Shown: positions 1 through 12,036, counted from the first letter of the stretch. The stretch is 64,000 bases of DNA from Cannabis sativa (GCF_029168945.1 NC_083603.1:9052001-9116000), one strand, 5' to 3'. Numbers and translations are program-made. The notes: a model not told the origin generated them from the letters alone.

Positions 1-659
1 CGTCCACAACTATTTCGACTAATCCTGGGTCTACAATCCCCCACGGCCTGACTTTGCCAACCACTGCAGTTGCTCCTTCTGTTAGCCAGTCCCATATCAC
101 TCTGCATTCTACACCAGATCACCATGTCCATACCTCTCCCTCTCCTTCAATACTCCCATCATGAGTCATTCCTTGTAACCATGCCCCTCTAAGTAATGCC
201 ACGACTGTGCCCTCTGCCCCTACACATACCAATTCAAAATTAAAACAACAAATGTCATCCAATACTGTACTTTTATCACACATATACACCCCTGACATTG
301 GCCCTTCCCCTCCAAACCGTATACCTGTTGCTACTTACCCTCCATTAACACGCCCTATACCACCTCCATATGCTGGTAATAACTTAGCCCCCCTTCACCA
401 TGGCCTTTACACGTCTGCTACTCCACCCTTTACCCTTGCTGTGACTGCTAACAAAGAAAACTTATACCACAACAAGGTGCTAAAGAGGCAGACTGATCAG
501 TTGTCTATGAGACAATTATTGAAGCGTTGTCGCAATCAAATTGACACCCCAGCTGCTCCTTCCTCGTCACAAGGAGTTGGTTTCAATCAAAATGTTTCCT
601 CCTTTATGTTGGATTCAGATGATTCTTCTGACGATTCAACGGGGTTGCAACCATCATGA
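1..659 (+). pseudogene. LINE ORF1, C-terminal part
   Basis: An open frame from 207 to the TGA at 657-659 encodes a Pro/Ser/Thr-rich low-complexity tail ending in an acidic Ser/Asp cluster. The sequence upstream (1-206) is similar in composition but interrupted by stops. In plant L1 elements ORF1 encodes an RNA-binding protein; its zinc-knuckle or RRM part would lie upstream of the window and is not visible. The identification rests on position: its stop overlaps the ORF2 ATG (ATGA at 656-659), the usual tight ORF1/ORF2 junction. No motif identifies it independently. Confidence 0.65.
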
Positions 660-3600
660 ATATCTTAAGTTGGAACGCTAGGGGGTTGGGGAATCCCAAA
701 GCGTTCAGACACCTGAAGCTGCTTGTTCGTCAGCAGTCTCCCTAGGTTCTTTTTCTCATGGAAACTCGTCTCGGTAGGAATGCAATTTCTCGGTTTCGTC
801 AATCCTTGCAGTTCAAAAATGGTCTTGAGTCCCCACGGGTTGGTTTGAGTGGTGGGCTAATCCTGCTTTGGAAAGATAATATTAATATTTCTCTTAATAT
901 TTTTGGTCCTACTTATTTTGATTGTTTCTTATCCACTGACACTGCTTCCACTATCCACTTTACTGCCTTCTATGGAGCTCCTGAAGCATCCAACCGATCC
1001 ACTTCATGGACCCTTCTTCGACGATTGAATGATATAGCTCCTTCTATGCCATGGTTTCTCATTGGTGATTTCAATGAAATCTTATCTCAAAGTGACAAAT
1101 TGGGTGGCTCATTGCGCAATGAATCACAAATAGAGGCCTTCCGCAACACCTTAGACCATTGTCATCTTCAAGATTTGCCTTATGAAGGTGATCGTTTCAC
1201 TTGGGTTAAAAATAGAAGTGCTGTCACTACAATTAAAGAGAGGTTGGACTGGGTTTTCACGAATCACTTGTGGAGTTCAATTTTTGAGGTGCCAACAGTC
1301 TCGCACTTGGATTTTTTCTCATCTGATCACCGCGCCATTGCTACTACTGTTACTTCTTTGCACTCTACTGCTGCTCCCCCTCAAAAGCACTCACGATTTC
1401 GTTTTGAAAAACTATGGTTAGCCAATCCCGAAAGCAAGGAAATTATATCCTCCTGCTGGTCTGATGTTTCTCACCCTGATTCCATCACTAATATCACTCG
1501 AAAGCTTGAATGTTGTGCCAAATCTCTTCGACAGTGGCACATCCGCAAATATGGTCACATGAAAAAAAAGGATTGCTGAAGCACAGTCCACGGTTACAGC
1601 TCTTAATAATATCAGCAATCACTCCCCTACAACAGCTGCCTCGCTCAAAACTTCTGAATCTATCCTTGATGACTTGCTGGAACAAGAAGAAATGTATTGG
1701 CAACAACGATCTCGCATTGACTGGCTCCAACTTGGAGATCGAAACACCAAGTTCTTTCATTCGAAAACTTCTGCGAGGAAGGCTAACAATAAAATAAAAT
1801 TTCTTCAAACCGAAGGGGGTCTTCGGGTTACATCTAAGCATGATATGGCTGAGGCTATTCAAGATTATTTTGAAGAAATTTTTCAGAGTAGTTTAGTTGA
1901 TGAAGATGCTCTTGCTGCCATCATTCATTCGATCCCAACAACCATTACACAAGAAATGAACAGTGACCTTACCAAGCCATTTACCCCTTCTGAAGTGAAA
2001 GATGCTTAGTTCTCTATGGGTTCTGATAAAAGCCCCGGCATTGATGGTATGTCGGCAATGTTCTACCAACAACATTGGGACATTGTGGGTGATTCGGTTT
2101 GTTGTGCTGTCCTTAATGTCTTGAACCATGGAGCTGATCCAACACCTTTAAACTCAACGATGATCACGCTTATACCAAAGAAGAAGAAACCACTCTTTGT
2201 CAAAGATTATCGACGCATTGCTCTATGTAACGTAATCTCTAAGCTCATCACCAAAGTGTTGGTAGGCCGGTTTAAACCAGTTCTGCCTCTTGTTATCTCA
2301 GAGACCCAAAGTGCCTTTTTACCAAACCGTCTCATCACTGACAATATACTTGTGGCCTTTGAATTAATCCATGGAATTAAACTGAGAACATCTGGTCGCA
2401 AGGGAGTTGCTGCTATGAAGCTTGATATGTCAAAAGCTTTCGATCGAGTTGAATGGTGCATTATTTAGCGGGTTATGGAAAAAATGGGTTTCTGTTCGTA
2501 ATGGGTAGCTCTTATCATGACATGCCTGACTACAAACCACTTCAGTTTCTTGCTAAATGGAGAAGCTACAGGCTCCCTCACACCAACCCGTGGTCTGAGA
2601 CAAGGTTGCCCCTATCACCAAACCTGTTCTTAATTTGTTCTGAAGGGTTCTCTCAGCTGCTACAACATGAAGAATTGTCAGGTAACCTCCATGGATATAA
2701 GCTCACCAGGCGGGCTGAACCAATTTCACATTTGTTGTTTGCCGATGACAGCCTGCTCTTTTGCCATGCTGATGAAAGTTCGTGCCTCTCTATGAAGCGC
2801 GTTCGTGACATATACCACCGTGCTTCGGGCCAAACCATCAATGCTGAAAAGTCCAACATGTCTTTTTCACCAAACACAACTCTGGCTGCTCAGATTTTCT
2901 TCCACCGAACTCTCTCCATGCCAATAACTGACTGTCATGAAACTTATCTTGGCTTGCCAGCCTATTCGGGCCGTGACAATCAACATATGTTTAGCGATAT
3001 TAAAGAGAGGGTTTGGCGGCTGATGAATTCTTGGAATGAAAAAATATTTTCCTCGGGAGGCAAGGAAATCCTTCTCAAGGCTTTTGTTCAATCCATTCCA
3101 ACTTATGCTATGAGTTGCTTTCGCCTACCTACAATGGTTTGTAACAAGTTAGAATCCATGATGTCTAACTTTTGGTGGGGTCGAACTGAAAATGGCTCAC
3201 GGATTCATTGGAGAAATTGGAAATTGATTTGTAAATCCAAAGCAGATGGGGGAATGGGGTTTAGATCTTTTGAACACTTTAATCAAGCCCTCCTTGCTAA
3301 ACAGGCATGGCGGCTCATTGCTCACCCAACATCAATGCTATGCCGATTGCTCAAAAGCAGATATTTCCCTTTAAACTCTTTTCAAGAAGATTCTCATGGT
3401 CACTCACCATCTTTATCTTGGCAAGGAATACTCTATGGTAGAGAGTTATTGTTAGAAGGCTTGCGATGGAAAGTTGGAGAAGGACGAAACATACAATGTG
3501 GAATGGATTCATGGATCCCAGGGAACAATTTTTTTCTACCTTTTCTTTACAAAGGTCCTGATAATGCAGTGGTGGCTAATCTCATTACTGAGGATCGACA

Positions 3601-4786
3601 ATGGGATGTTGCTCTATTAAATCAATACTTCATTCTGGCTGATGTAGAGCGCACCCTCACCATTCCCTTGAGCTACTTTCCTAGTAATGATTGCTTAGTA
3701 TGGCACCACACCAACAATGGCATCTACACCGTTCAGTCGGGTTACCATTTGGCCTCATCTTTGGCTGAACAACCTCACTCCTCGAGCTCATCTTCAGAAT
3801 CAAAGTGGTGGAAATCTTTTTGGTTATTACAGCTGCCTGAAAAGATTAAAATATTTGCTTGACGTGTTATCCATGATGCCTTGCCAGTTGCCACTTCTCT
3901 AGTTAAACGGAAAGTTATAACTGATGTCGCATGCTCGGTTTGTCGACAAGCATGGGAATCAGTTCGACATGTGTTTTTTGGCTGCCATTATGCAAAGAAT
4001 GTATGGCGTTTGATGCACCAATCTTTTGATTGGAAAAAATCTGTATCCATGTACAAGGGGGACTATCTAAAATTCTTAGCCTCATCTCATACCAAGGCTG
4101 AATTTGAGCAAATTATCTGCACACTCTGCTACATATGGTCAGAACGCTACCAGGTTGTTCACAGCAAGAAATCCCGTTCTGCTTCTGCTCTTGCAGCCTT
4201 CTCCCTTCAATACCTGGACAACTACCGTGCGGCACAGCTGAAGTATTGACCACCTGCAACCTCCTCTCAGGTGCCTTCTCCATCTACTGCTCCTTCTGCA
4301 CCTTGGCAGCCGCCTCCAATGGGTACTCTGAAGCTAAACATTGATGCGGCCTCTGATAAAACTAGCAGTAAGATTGGTGTTGGTGCTGTCATTAGAAATT
4401 CTGTCGGTCAAGTCATTGCTGCCCTCTCTATGCCTATTGTTGGTAATTTTGCATCTCACGAAATGGAAGCTAAGGCAATGTTTCACGGCATCAACTGGGT
4501 TCTACAGCAGCAGCTTTCCATCTCAATTGTTGAAACTGATGCCCTCTTAGTTTCCAATGCTTTAAAGTCTCCAGCAGCTGGTATCTCAACCTTCAGTGAT
4601 CTAATTATGGACATATCTTACCTCCTTTCCTTCTTCCCTAATACTATTGTAACTCATGTAAAGCGAAATGCTAATTCAGTTGCAGATAGTTTGGCAAAGT
4701 TTGCCTTAGGGTTGGATGAGATTTGTTCTTGGTGGGAGAATTTTCCTCTTTCCATTTACTCTATTATTGTCAATGACTCATTTTAA
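656..4786 (+). pseudogene. LINE ORF2 polyprotein (endonuclease-RT-RNase H), multiply broken
   Basis: The ATG at 656 opens the classic plant LINE start (MNILSWNARGLGNP). The endonuclease domain covers about 656-1440, with WN, METR, GDFNE and SSDHRAI catalytic blocks. The reverse transcriptase (about 2016-3100) shows [28 protein letters not shown] and the catalytic FADDSLLF. A zf-RVT domain (about 3830-4150) shows CSVCRQAWESVRHVFFGC. A type-I RNase H (4320-4740) ends the protein. Breaks: TAG at 743-745, frameshift in the A-run at 1561-1569, TAG at 2007-2009, TAG near 2466, frameshift near 2600, TGA at 3860-3862 and TGA near 4247. The last two fit Trp-to-stop changes. Each flanking segment continues in the expected frame, so this is one decayed gene. 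In a working LINE this protein nicks the target and copies its own RNA there. Confidence 0.92.
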
Positions 4787-4810
4787 TTTATAATAACATT
4801 GTTTATTCTC

Positions 4811-4828
4811 AAAAAAAAAAAAAAAAAA
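4811..4828 (+). other. LINE poly(A) tail
   Basis: Eighteen consecutive A residues lie about 25 bases after the last RNase H stop. This marks the 3' terminus generated by target-primed reverse transcription. Confidence 0.85.
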
Positions 4829-5100
4829 CAAAATTACAAACTTAAAAAATCAAAATTACAAAATATATTAATTTATAATTTTATTAAGCGTTGGATATGT
4901 TTTTCTCATTTAAGTTTTATATACATATATATAGGAGATAAAAATAAATTCTCTCTTAAAATAATGATACTTAATGATACTTGACATAAAATATTATACT
5001 TAAGTCTTGATCATAAAATAGTCATGAAAATAATAATATTATTATTCCACTTTTTATATATATATAGTGTAAGAAAAAAAAAATATAGTAATAGTAGCAC
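4829..5100. other. AT-rich spacer, nothing recognised
   Basis: Very AT-rich sequence with short TA microsatellites between the LINE poly(A) and the old LTR. No coding potential or transposon end was found. Confidence 0.6.
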
Positions 5101-5546
5101 TGTTGTGATAAATACAACACGCAAGTATACATATCGTTTTAACAAGTAATACTCAGGTAATTAAGTGAGATCGTTCCCACAAAGACTGTAGTTAAGTACC
5201 AATCAATTGAATTCTTATTTCTATTTGGCATTCAAATAAAAAAAATTTGAAAATAAATAAACTAAGCAAAATTAAATAAAACAAACAACTAAAAGGTTTA
5301 ACAGTAGATGTGAAATTAGGAATATTTCAATTGTTTTGATTACCCAATTGTTAATACTAATTCATCATTCTTCTTCCTATATATGATGACAGATTATAAA
5401 TTAACCTAAACTCTTTTTAGATCATAAAGGTCCTAAATTGCATGCCAACTACTGTATCTCTGACATAGAATAACATACAATTCACATTAAGAAATAATCT
5501 AAAAGTCACATAAGCTATGTGAATACTCTCGTTTTACATAAAAACC
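5101..5546 (-). mobile_element. Old minus-strand gypsy LTR, 3' half (other half at 28197-29122)
   Basis: Read on the minus strand, this segment and 28197 onward form one LTR homologous to the Athila-like LTRs at 5792 and 10825. Shared phrases include the run before and after 'atgtaaaacgaragtatt' and the TTGCGT segment near the terminus. The minus-strand end reads ...TATCACAACA at 5101. The CACTA element inserted inside it: removing that element and one ACC restores the phrase 'taggttttnatgtaaaacg' seen intact in the younger LTRs. It is strongly diverged from them, so it is an old insertion. Confidence 0.75.
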
Positions 5547-5791
5547 CACTACTACAAAACAAGCCTTTAGAGGCGTTTTTGTCAACATAATAATAAATAA
5601 GCGACGGCATAGGGCTGGAAATTTTTAGAAGGGAATTTTACGCCACTTATGGCGTCGGTTATTTGGAAATAACCGACGCCATAAGGTGTGCCCCCCTATG
5701 GCGTTGTTTATTTCCAAATAACCGACGCTAAAATTGGGTTTATAACCCTAGCCCACCCCTTCGTCTTCCTCATTCGATCAGCCAACCCAGA
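5547..5791. repeat. CACTA left terminal and subterminal repeats
   Basis: The terminal inverted repeat is followed by inverted copies of a subterminal motif (tatggcgtcggtt and its complement aaccgacgccata) around 5645-5735. Such arrays are the binding sites of the transposase accessory protein in En/Spm-type elements; that role is inferred from the family. Confidence 0.85.
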
Positions 5792-7019
5792 TGTTAGGTT
5801 ATAATTAACCTATATTTCGGGTCTTTAAAGTTAGCATTATCTCGTCTATTGGTGTCTTTTGGAGCAGTTTTACGCTTGATTTTCATTATTTCAGGTTCCC
5901 GGGGTGTTAAAGTTCGAATTCAGTCAAATGGCGAAAAACTGGGACAAACTTGGAAAAAATTAGAAAATTCGGTTCCAGAAGCATCAGTAGTCGCGACCTC
6001 CAGAGAGCCAGGTCGCGACCCTTTTTCCTGGTCGCGACCTTGGTCGCGACTTCGTGAGTTTGGCAGAAACTCGGTTTTTCGAGTTTTGCCTGTAGTCGCG
6101 ACCAGCTTAAATGCTAGTCGCGACTAGGTACGGAAATTGTAGATTTGACCTAATTTTGATTTTTCACTCAATTGGAGGCACACCACTCATCCCTATATAA
6201 GGAATACGACATTGAAGGTCAGAACTAAGCAAAAACAGACCTAATAGTGGAGGCAAGTGGAGAGGAAGCTATCTTGAAGACCCGGAGCGATACCACCTTC
6301 TAGTTTCTTTCTTTTACCCTTTTTATTCTTCTTTATGTTTGTTTTTATTTCTGAATTAATCATGGATGTTTTTAGAGTTATTATGAACTAAATTTCCCAA
6401 TAAGGGAGGATGATGATTGTTGTTTAAGTTTATGCCTAGTTAATAAATAATTGCCATTCCTTCATCTTTTGTGTGAATACTATCTTTATTTGTGTTTAAT
6501 TTCATGTGCAAGCTTGATCACCTTTTACATGTTCTATGATCCTAATTCGAAATCTGAAAAGTGAGAATTGGGAATGCTAAAATTTGGATAGTCTAGGTTT
6601 TGATGTAAAACGAAAGTATTTACATAGCCTCAGTGACTAATAGATTATTGCTTAATGCTGATTTTGTGTTGATCTAGTTAAGAAGTTAATTAGAGAACAT
6701 ATTATTTAGAACCTAAAAGATCTGAAAAGAGTTAGGTTAATTTATAATATGTATTTCACATTGAGATAAGGATAGCAATTAGGTATTAACATTGGTAGCT
6801 TATCAACAGGATTCACCTCCCTAATCTCTCATCTTGATTAATCTTCGTTTATTTAATTTCTGAGTTATTTACTTTTAAAATTGCAAACTTATTATTTTAC
6901 CAAATAGAATCATAAGTATAGTTTAGTAGTACTTAATCCAATTCCCTGTGGTTCGACCTCACTTGCGTGAGATACTACTTGATACGTACACTTGCGTAAT
7001 AAATAGAATTTTCGTAACA
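5792..7019 (+). repeat. 5' LTR of the gag-protease element
   Basis: Begins TGTTAGG and ends CGTAACA, giving short inverted termini. It contains six GTCGCGAC palindromes (5990-6124), a TATA box about 70 bases further on, and downstream sequence matching the 3' LTR almost base for base. Confidence 0.92.
5990..6201 (+). promoter_or_regulatory. LTR promoter: six GTCGCGAC palindromes upstream of TATA box
   Basis: The 8 bp perfect palindrome GTCGCGAC occurs at 5990, 6012, 6031, 6043, 6095 and 6117. A clear TATA box (TATATAAG) lies at 6194-6201. The same arrangement recurs in the 3' LTR at 11023-11157 with a TATA box at about 11226-11233. Placement suggests upstream activator or methylation-sensitive sites; this is inference. 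Confidence 0.7.
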
Positions 7020-7025
7020 AGTTTT

Positions 7026-7043
7026 TGGCGCCGTTGCCGGGGA
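7026..7043 (+). other. Primer-binding site
   Basis: TGGCGCCGTTGCCGGGGA starts six bases after the LTR end. It is complementary to the 3' end of plant tRNA-Asp as used by Athila-type elements (tRNA identity from family knowledge). Confidence 0.85.
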
Positions 7044-7167
7044 ATTGTTTAAAGATTAATATTACACAAAATTATACTAACTTCTACTTTGGTATATTTT
7101 CTCTTGCTGATTTTTCTAACCTTTTTCTTGCAATATTTTCGTGATCTATTTCAGGAATCATAAGTGT

Positions 7168-8382
7168 ATGCGCCGTCAAGGACAAGCAGTGATATTACCA
7201 GTTGATCCCGAAATTGAGAAAACTTGTAGGAGAAACCGAAAGAACAAGAGGCAAGAGGGAGTTTCAGCAATTGCTGAAACTTCAGACATCATGTCTGCCA
7301 ATGCTGCAAACAATGGAGGCAATAACGGTAACAATGGTGGCGCAGTAGAAGATCAAGCTAATGGCCGCAGCTTGAGAGATTACATTCTCCCTACTCTGAT
7401 GGGAGTGCAGTCGTGTATCAGGCCACCGGCAGTGGATGCAAATAACTTTGAGATCAAACCTGCCATACTTCAGATGGTGCAGTCTTCAGTTCAGTTTGGT
7501 GGCCTCCCTTCTGAAGATCCTAACCTGCATCTCTCTAACTTCATGGAACTTTGTGAAACTTTTAAAGTTAATGGAGTTAGTGATGATGCTATTCGACTGA
7601 GACTGTTCCCATTCTCTCTTAGAGAACGAGCCAAGAGTTGGCTAAACTCCTTACCACCCAACTCTATTGCCACCTGGAATGATCTGACAACGAAATTCTT
7701 GTCAAAGTTCTTTCCTCCAGCCAAGTCTGCAAAGCTGAGAGGAGAAATCAATAACTTCTGCCAACAACATAATGAATCTCTCCATGAGGCTTGGGAGAGG
7801 TTTAAAGATCTGATCAGAAAGTGCCCTCACCATGGTATAGAGAAGTGGATGCTAGTCCAAAACTTCTACAATGGGTTGGTAGGAAACACAAGAACTTTAA
7901 TAGATGCAGCAGCTGGAGGAGCCTTTATGAGGAAGAGTGCTAATGAGGCTTATGATCTATTGGAGGAGATGGCTCTAAACAATCATCAGTGGCCAACTGA
8001 AAGGAGTCAATCAAAGAAGGTAGCTGGTGTGTTAGAGGTTGATGCCATCACAAAGTTGACAGCACAGGTTGAGGCATTGACAAAGATAATTGTAGGGCAA
8101 GCTAAACAAGCCCAAGTTGTGTGTGAGTTATGTGGGGGAAGCCATCACTTTTCAGAATGCCAAGCTGATGTGGATGATTTGCCAATGGATGAAGCTAAAG
8201 CCATTGGAAACTATTCACAGAACAACAACAATAACTATGGGTTCAACCAGGGTAATAACCGAAGAAACAGTGGGTTCTATCAGCAACGAAATCAGAACCA
8301 GAATCAGAATCAACAGTTTAATCAGCAACAAACCTCTGGTGGAAATTCTAGTTTGCGTATGATTTCTCGCTTCAATTCATGA
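7168..8382 (+). CDS. Gag polyprotein of Athila-like element
   Basis: The first in-frame ATG is at 7168 ([13 protein letters not shown]), 150 bases after the LTR. The retrotransposon gag (capsid) domain spans roughly residues 85-270, with the typical [15 protein letters not shown] block. A CCHC-like zinc knuckle, [13 protein letters not shown], lies near residue 320, followed by an Asn/Gln-rich tail. Gag packages element RNA into cytoplasmic virus-like particles. The frame ends at TGA 8380-8382, which overlaps the next ATG as ATGA. In the family gag and protease are usually one frame, so this is either a -1 indel or a re-initiation junction. The body is otherwise free of stops, in keeping with the element's youth. 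Confidence 0.88.
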   Translation: MRRQGQAVILPVDPEIEKTCRRNRKNKRQEGVSAIAETSDIMSANAANNGGNNGNNGGAVEDQANGRSLRDYILPTLMGVQSCIRPPAVDANNFEIKPAILQMVQSSVQFGGLPSEDPNLHLSNFMELCETFKVNGVSDDAIRLRLFPFSLRERAKSWLNSLPPNSIATWNDLTTKFLSKFFPPAKSAKLRGEINNFCQQHNESLHEAWERFKDLIRKCPHHGIEKWMLVQNFYNGLVGNTRTLIDAAAGGAFMRKSANEAYDLLEEMALNNHQWPTERSQSKKVAGVLEVDAITKLTAQVEALTKIIVGQAKQAQVVCELCGGSHHFSECQADVDDLPMDEAKAIGNYSQNNNNNYGFNQGNNRRNSGFYQQRNQNQNQNQQFNQQQTSGGNSSLRMISRFNS

Positions 8383-9569
8383 CTGAAACTAGATCTTCAA
8401 TCAAAGACCTGCAGACACAGATGGGCCAACTAGCAACTCAGGTAGCAACCCGTCCTCAAGGAAATTTGCCTAGTACAACTGAAATTAATCCTAAGGAAAA
8501 CTGCAATTCAATTACCCTGAGGAGCGGTAAGAAGTATGATGGACCTGAATTGACACAACCAATTGATGTAAATAAGGAGATTAAAGTTCAACTAGTGCCA
8601 ACCCCAACACCAACAGTAGAGAAAGCTACTGATAGCTCAACACAACCACAACAATCCCCACCAATCAGTATTGATCATCATGAAAAGATACCTTATCCTC
8701 AGAGACTCCGTAAGATCAATCTGGACAAGCAGTTCACAAAATTTCTAGAGGTCTTCAAAAGACTACACATCAACATTCCTTTTGCTGAAGCCTTGGAACA
8801 AATGCCCCGTTATGTGAAGTTCATGAAGGAGATATTGTCTAAGAAGAGAAAATTGGAGGACTATGAAACAGTGGCATTAACTGAGGAGTGTAGCGCCATT
8901 TTGCAAAAGAAACTACCGCCCAAGCTTAAAGATCCGGATAGTTTCAATATTCCATGCTCTATAGGGGGTTCGGTGGAAACTAAAGCTCTATGTGATCTAG
9001 GAGCAAGCATTAATCTAATGCCTTTGTCTGTCTTCAAGAGGCTAGGACTGGGAAAAGTAAAGCCTACAACAGTGACTTTACAACTGGCATATCGTTCTTT
9101 GACTCATCCTCGTGGGATAATTGAAGATGTACTGGTGAAGGTTGGTAAGTTTATCTTCCCTGCTGATTTCCTAATTCTTGATATGGAGGAAGATTCAACT
9201 ATTCCCATTATTTTGGGAAGACCATTCTTAGCCACGGGCCGAGCAGTAATAGATGTTCAAAAGGGAGAGTTAAAGTTGAGAGTGCAAGATGAAGAGGTCA
9301 ATTTTAATGTTTTTGCCCCAACTGACATTCCTACCTGTTGCAAGATTGAGATGGTGAAGGGTTCTTTTGTTAAAGCTGATAAGAAGAGAGCAAAGCCTAA
9401 AGAGCGACTTCGAACGATTCAGCGTCGTTGGAAAAGATTGATGTGTGGTAGTTCTGAAGGTGAGCTTACTCTTGTGCAAAAATCTGAAATCAACACTATT
9501 GGTGGTAAATTTTCTTCATTTAGTACGAGGGCTCTTTTGGATGAAAAGGGTCCACCCAACCCTTTCTGA
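8379..9569 (+). CDS. Aspartic protease region (retropepsin) of Athila-like element
   Basis: The ATG at 8379 overlaps the gag stop. The segment begins with the gag-protease linker ([20 protein letters not shown]), then the ITLRSGK block. The retropepsin core has its active site in [16 protein letters not shown] and the flap-side [13 protein letters not shown]. The D-L-G-A triad in place of D-T/S-G is normal for Athila-type proteases. The frame continues about 90 codons past the protease and stops at 9567-9569 with no reverse transcriptase after it. The enzyme would cleave Gag inside particles. Whether it is made as a Gag fusion or separately cannot be told. Confidence 0.85.
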   Translation: MTETRSSIKDLQTQMGQLATQVATRPQGNLPSTTEINPKENCNSITLRSGKKYDGPELTQPIDVNKEIKVQLVPTPTPTVEKATDSSTQPQQSPPISIDHHEKIPYPQRLRKINLDKQFTKFLEVFKRLHINIPFAEALEQMPRYVKFMKEILSKKRKLEDYETVALTEECSAILQKKLPPKLKDPDSFNIPCSIGGSVETKALCDLGASINLMPLSVFKRLGLGKVKPTTVTLQLAYRSLTHPRGIIEDVLVKVGKFIFPADFLILDMEEDSTIPIILGRPFLATGRAVIDVQKGELKLRVQDEEVNFNVFAPTDIPTCCKIEMVKGSFVKADKKRAKPKERLRTIQRRWKRLMCGSSEGELTLVQKSEINTIGGKFSSFSTRALLDEKGPPNPF

Positions 9570-10824
9570 AAGGGTCTCAGGTAAGTTTCTTCTCTCTGCA
9601 TATTACTGTATACATTGGGGACAATGTCATATTTAGTTTGGGGGGAGAGACTACTTAAAAAAATTTTAAATTCTGCACTTTAATTTCTGCATTTTAATTT
9701 TCTGTTTTAGTTTTTTGTTTTAGTCAAGGAATGGCAATAAGCTTGATGATAGTTGTATACTGCTGATTAGTGTGATGTGATCTGAAACTGTAAAATAACT
9801 GTGTGCTTGATTTTGTTAACTCTTTGGATTAGTTTGGATGCTTAGAAACCTGTGTTTTTCTGCAAATACTCAAGTCGTGAAAATTGTTATAACTGTTTTA
9901 CTATGGTTTGTGGTAAGATTGACAGGATAGCTTAGAACTTGCATGTTTATTCTTTTGAGGCGAAATCCTTGATAGTGTTCAATTGGAATATGACTTAGGC
10001 ATTTGTTGGATAGTTTGAGCCTTTCAACCCTACCATAATGTGCATCCCTAGTTACCCTTTTGAGCCTTAACCTGTTGTGTTTTCACCCACTGATTTGAAA
10101 TTTTGCAACCACACTATTAATCTTTATTCTCACCATGATTATCCATGATATCATAAGCTATATGATTAGTTTGGGGGAAAAGAAACATTTAGTGTGACGA
10201 AATAGTGAGAGGGAGAAAAATTTGTGTAAGATTGAGAAGAAATAAGAGAAAAAATGTGTAATTCAATGTCACTGAAAAAAAGAAAAGAAAAAAAAAACAC
10301 ATTGAAAAAAAGTGAAGAATATGATTTCAGTGATGTTGGGAAAAAATATATCTTCTCTCAATCTTGGTAAACTTGGGAACAGTATGGGTTTTAGAAAAAG
10401 AAAAGTAAAAAGCTTGGGGGTTCTGATTTTGTGCTTATGATATCTTGAGCCAAAATTGTCTCTTGCCTATCCCTGAATATCTGAGCTATATTACCTAAGC
10501 CTTGAAAAGACCTAATGATTCCAAAGAATACTGTCAACATTGTGGAGAAAGGTAAGCATGCAAGCTTATGAGTTATCGGGTTGTGGAACTAATGGAAAGA
10601 GTAAAACTTTTATAATAATGTTTCATATTTGAGTAGATTGTTGCAGTTGTACATAGTGTTATTAATTGAGCATCCGAGTTAATTGTTAGAGTTAGTAGGA
10701 TCAAAATTCTAGTTTATGCAAGGAAGAAAACAGAGCATGAGTCAGCAGCGTAGTGATTATCTGATAGCATAGTTAGTTTTTTTATCTTACTCGGGGGCGA
10801 GTAAGAATCTAGTTTGGGGGATTT
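9570..10824 (+). other. Long 3' non-coding region with three polypurine-like tracts
   Basis: No frame of note. The motif TAGTTTGGGGG occurs three times: 9634, 10167 and 10810. The last directly precedes the 3' LTR and is the expected polypurine tract. The others may be internal plus-strand primers or duplicates. An A/G-rich stretch lies at 10193-10320. Confidence 0.7.
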
Positions 10825-12036
10825 TGTTAGGTTATAATTAACCTATATTTCGGGTCTTTAAAGTTAGCATTATCTCGTCTATTGGTGTCTTTTAGAGCAG
10901 TTTTACGCTTGATTTTCATTATTTCAGGTTCCCGGGGTGTTAAAGTTCGAATTCAGTCAAATGGCGAAAAACTGGGACAAACTTGGAAAAAATTGGAAAA
11001 TTCGGTTCCAGATGCATCAGTAGTCGCGACCTCCAGAGAGCCAGGTCGCGACCCTTTTTCCTGGTCGCGACCTTGGTCGCGACTTCGTGAGTTTGGCAGA
11101 AACTCGGTTTTTCGAGTTTTGCCTGTAGTCGCGACCAGCTTAAATGCTAGTCGCGACTAGGTACGGAAATCGCAGATTTGGCCTAATTTTGATTTTTCAC
11201 TCAATTGGAGGCACACCACTCATCCCTATATAAGGAATACGACATTGAAGGTCAGAACTAAGCAAAAACAGACCTAATAGTGGAGGCAAGTGGAGAGGAA
11301 GCTATCTTGAAGACCCGGAGCGATACCACCTTCTAGTTTCTTTCTTTTACCCTTTTTATTCTTCTTTATGTTTGTTTTTATTTCTGAATTAATCATGGAT
11401 GTTTTTAGAGTTATTATGAACTAAATTTCCCAATAAGGGAGGATGATGATTGTTGTTTAAGTTTATGCCTAGTTAATAAATAATTGCCATTCCTTCATCT
11501 TTTGTGTGAATACTATCTTTATTTGTGTTTAATTTCATGTGCAAGCTTGATCACCTTTTACATGTTCTATGATCCTAATTCGAAATCTAAAAAGTGAGAA
11601 TTGGGAATGCTAAAATTTGGATAGTCTAGGTTTTGATGTAAAACGAAAGTATTTATATAGCCTCAGTGACTAATAGATTATTGCTTAATGCTGATTTTGT
11701 GTTGATCTAGTTAAGAAGTTAATTAGAGAACATATTATTTAGAACCTAAAAGATCTGAAAAGAGTTAGGTTAATTTATAATCTGTCTTTCACATTGAGAT
11801 AAGGATAGCAATTAGGTATTAACATAGGTAGCTTATCAACAGGATTCACCTCCCTAATCTCTCATCTTGATTAATCTTCGTTTATTTAATTTCTGAGTTA
11901 TTTACTTTTAAAATTCCAAACTTATTATTTTACCAAATAGAATCATAAGTATAGTTTAGTAGTACTTAATCCAATTCCCTGTGGTTCGACCTCACTTGCG
12001 TGAGATACTACTTGATATGTACACTTGCGTAATAAA
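10825..12036 (+). repeat. 3' LTR of the gag-protease element, 3'-truncated
   Basis: Starts TGTTAGG like the 5' LTR and matches it up to 'gcgtaataaa', then diverges abruptly. The final 16 bases, including the terminal TAACA, are missing. The six GTCGCGAC sites and the TATA box are intact. Confidence 0.9.

Larger units (their letters stand above)
1..4828 (+). mobile_element. Non-LTR retrotransposon (plant L1-type LINE), 5'-cut by window edge
   Basis: The order is ORF1 tail, ORF2 (endonuclease, reverse transcriptase, zinc-binding and RNase H domains), short 3' UTR and an 18-base poly(A) run at 4811-4828, which is the layout of plant L1 LINEs. The 5' end lies outside the window, so no target duplication can be tested. 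ORF2 carries at least five premature stops and two or more frameshifts, so the copy is dead. The poly(A) is still nearly pure, which argues against great age. Confidence 0.93.
5792..12036 (+). mobile_element. Athila-like Ty3/gypsy retrotransposon with gag and protease only (TR-GAG type)
   Basis: Two LTRs (5792-7019 and 10825-12036) flank a 3.8 kb interior with a primer-binding site, gag, an aspartic protease and a long 3' non-coding region. Reverse transcriptase, RNase H and integrase are absent, with no remnant of them, so the element is non-autonomous. By eye the LTRs differ at about 13 positions over 1.2 kb (roughly 1%), which marks it as the youngest LTR element of the window. The right LTR lacks the last 16 bases of the left one (tagaattttcgtaaca). 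Possible flanking duplication: ccaga (5787-5791) against tcaga (12038-12042), four of five matching. Confidence 0.9.

Noticed and set aside
5849..6127. 92-codon open frame in the LTR, repeated at 10882-11160
   Set aside because: It recurs only because the two LTRs are copies. It runs through the GTCGCGAC cluster and lies upstream of the TATA box, so it is not a gene of the element's transcript.
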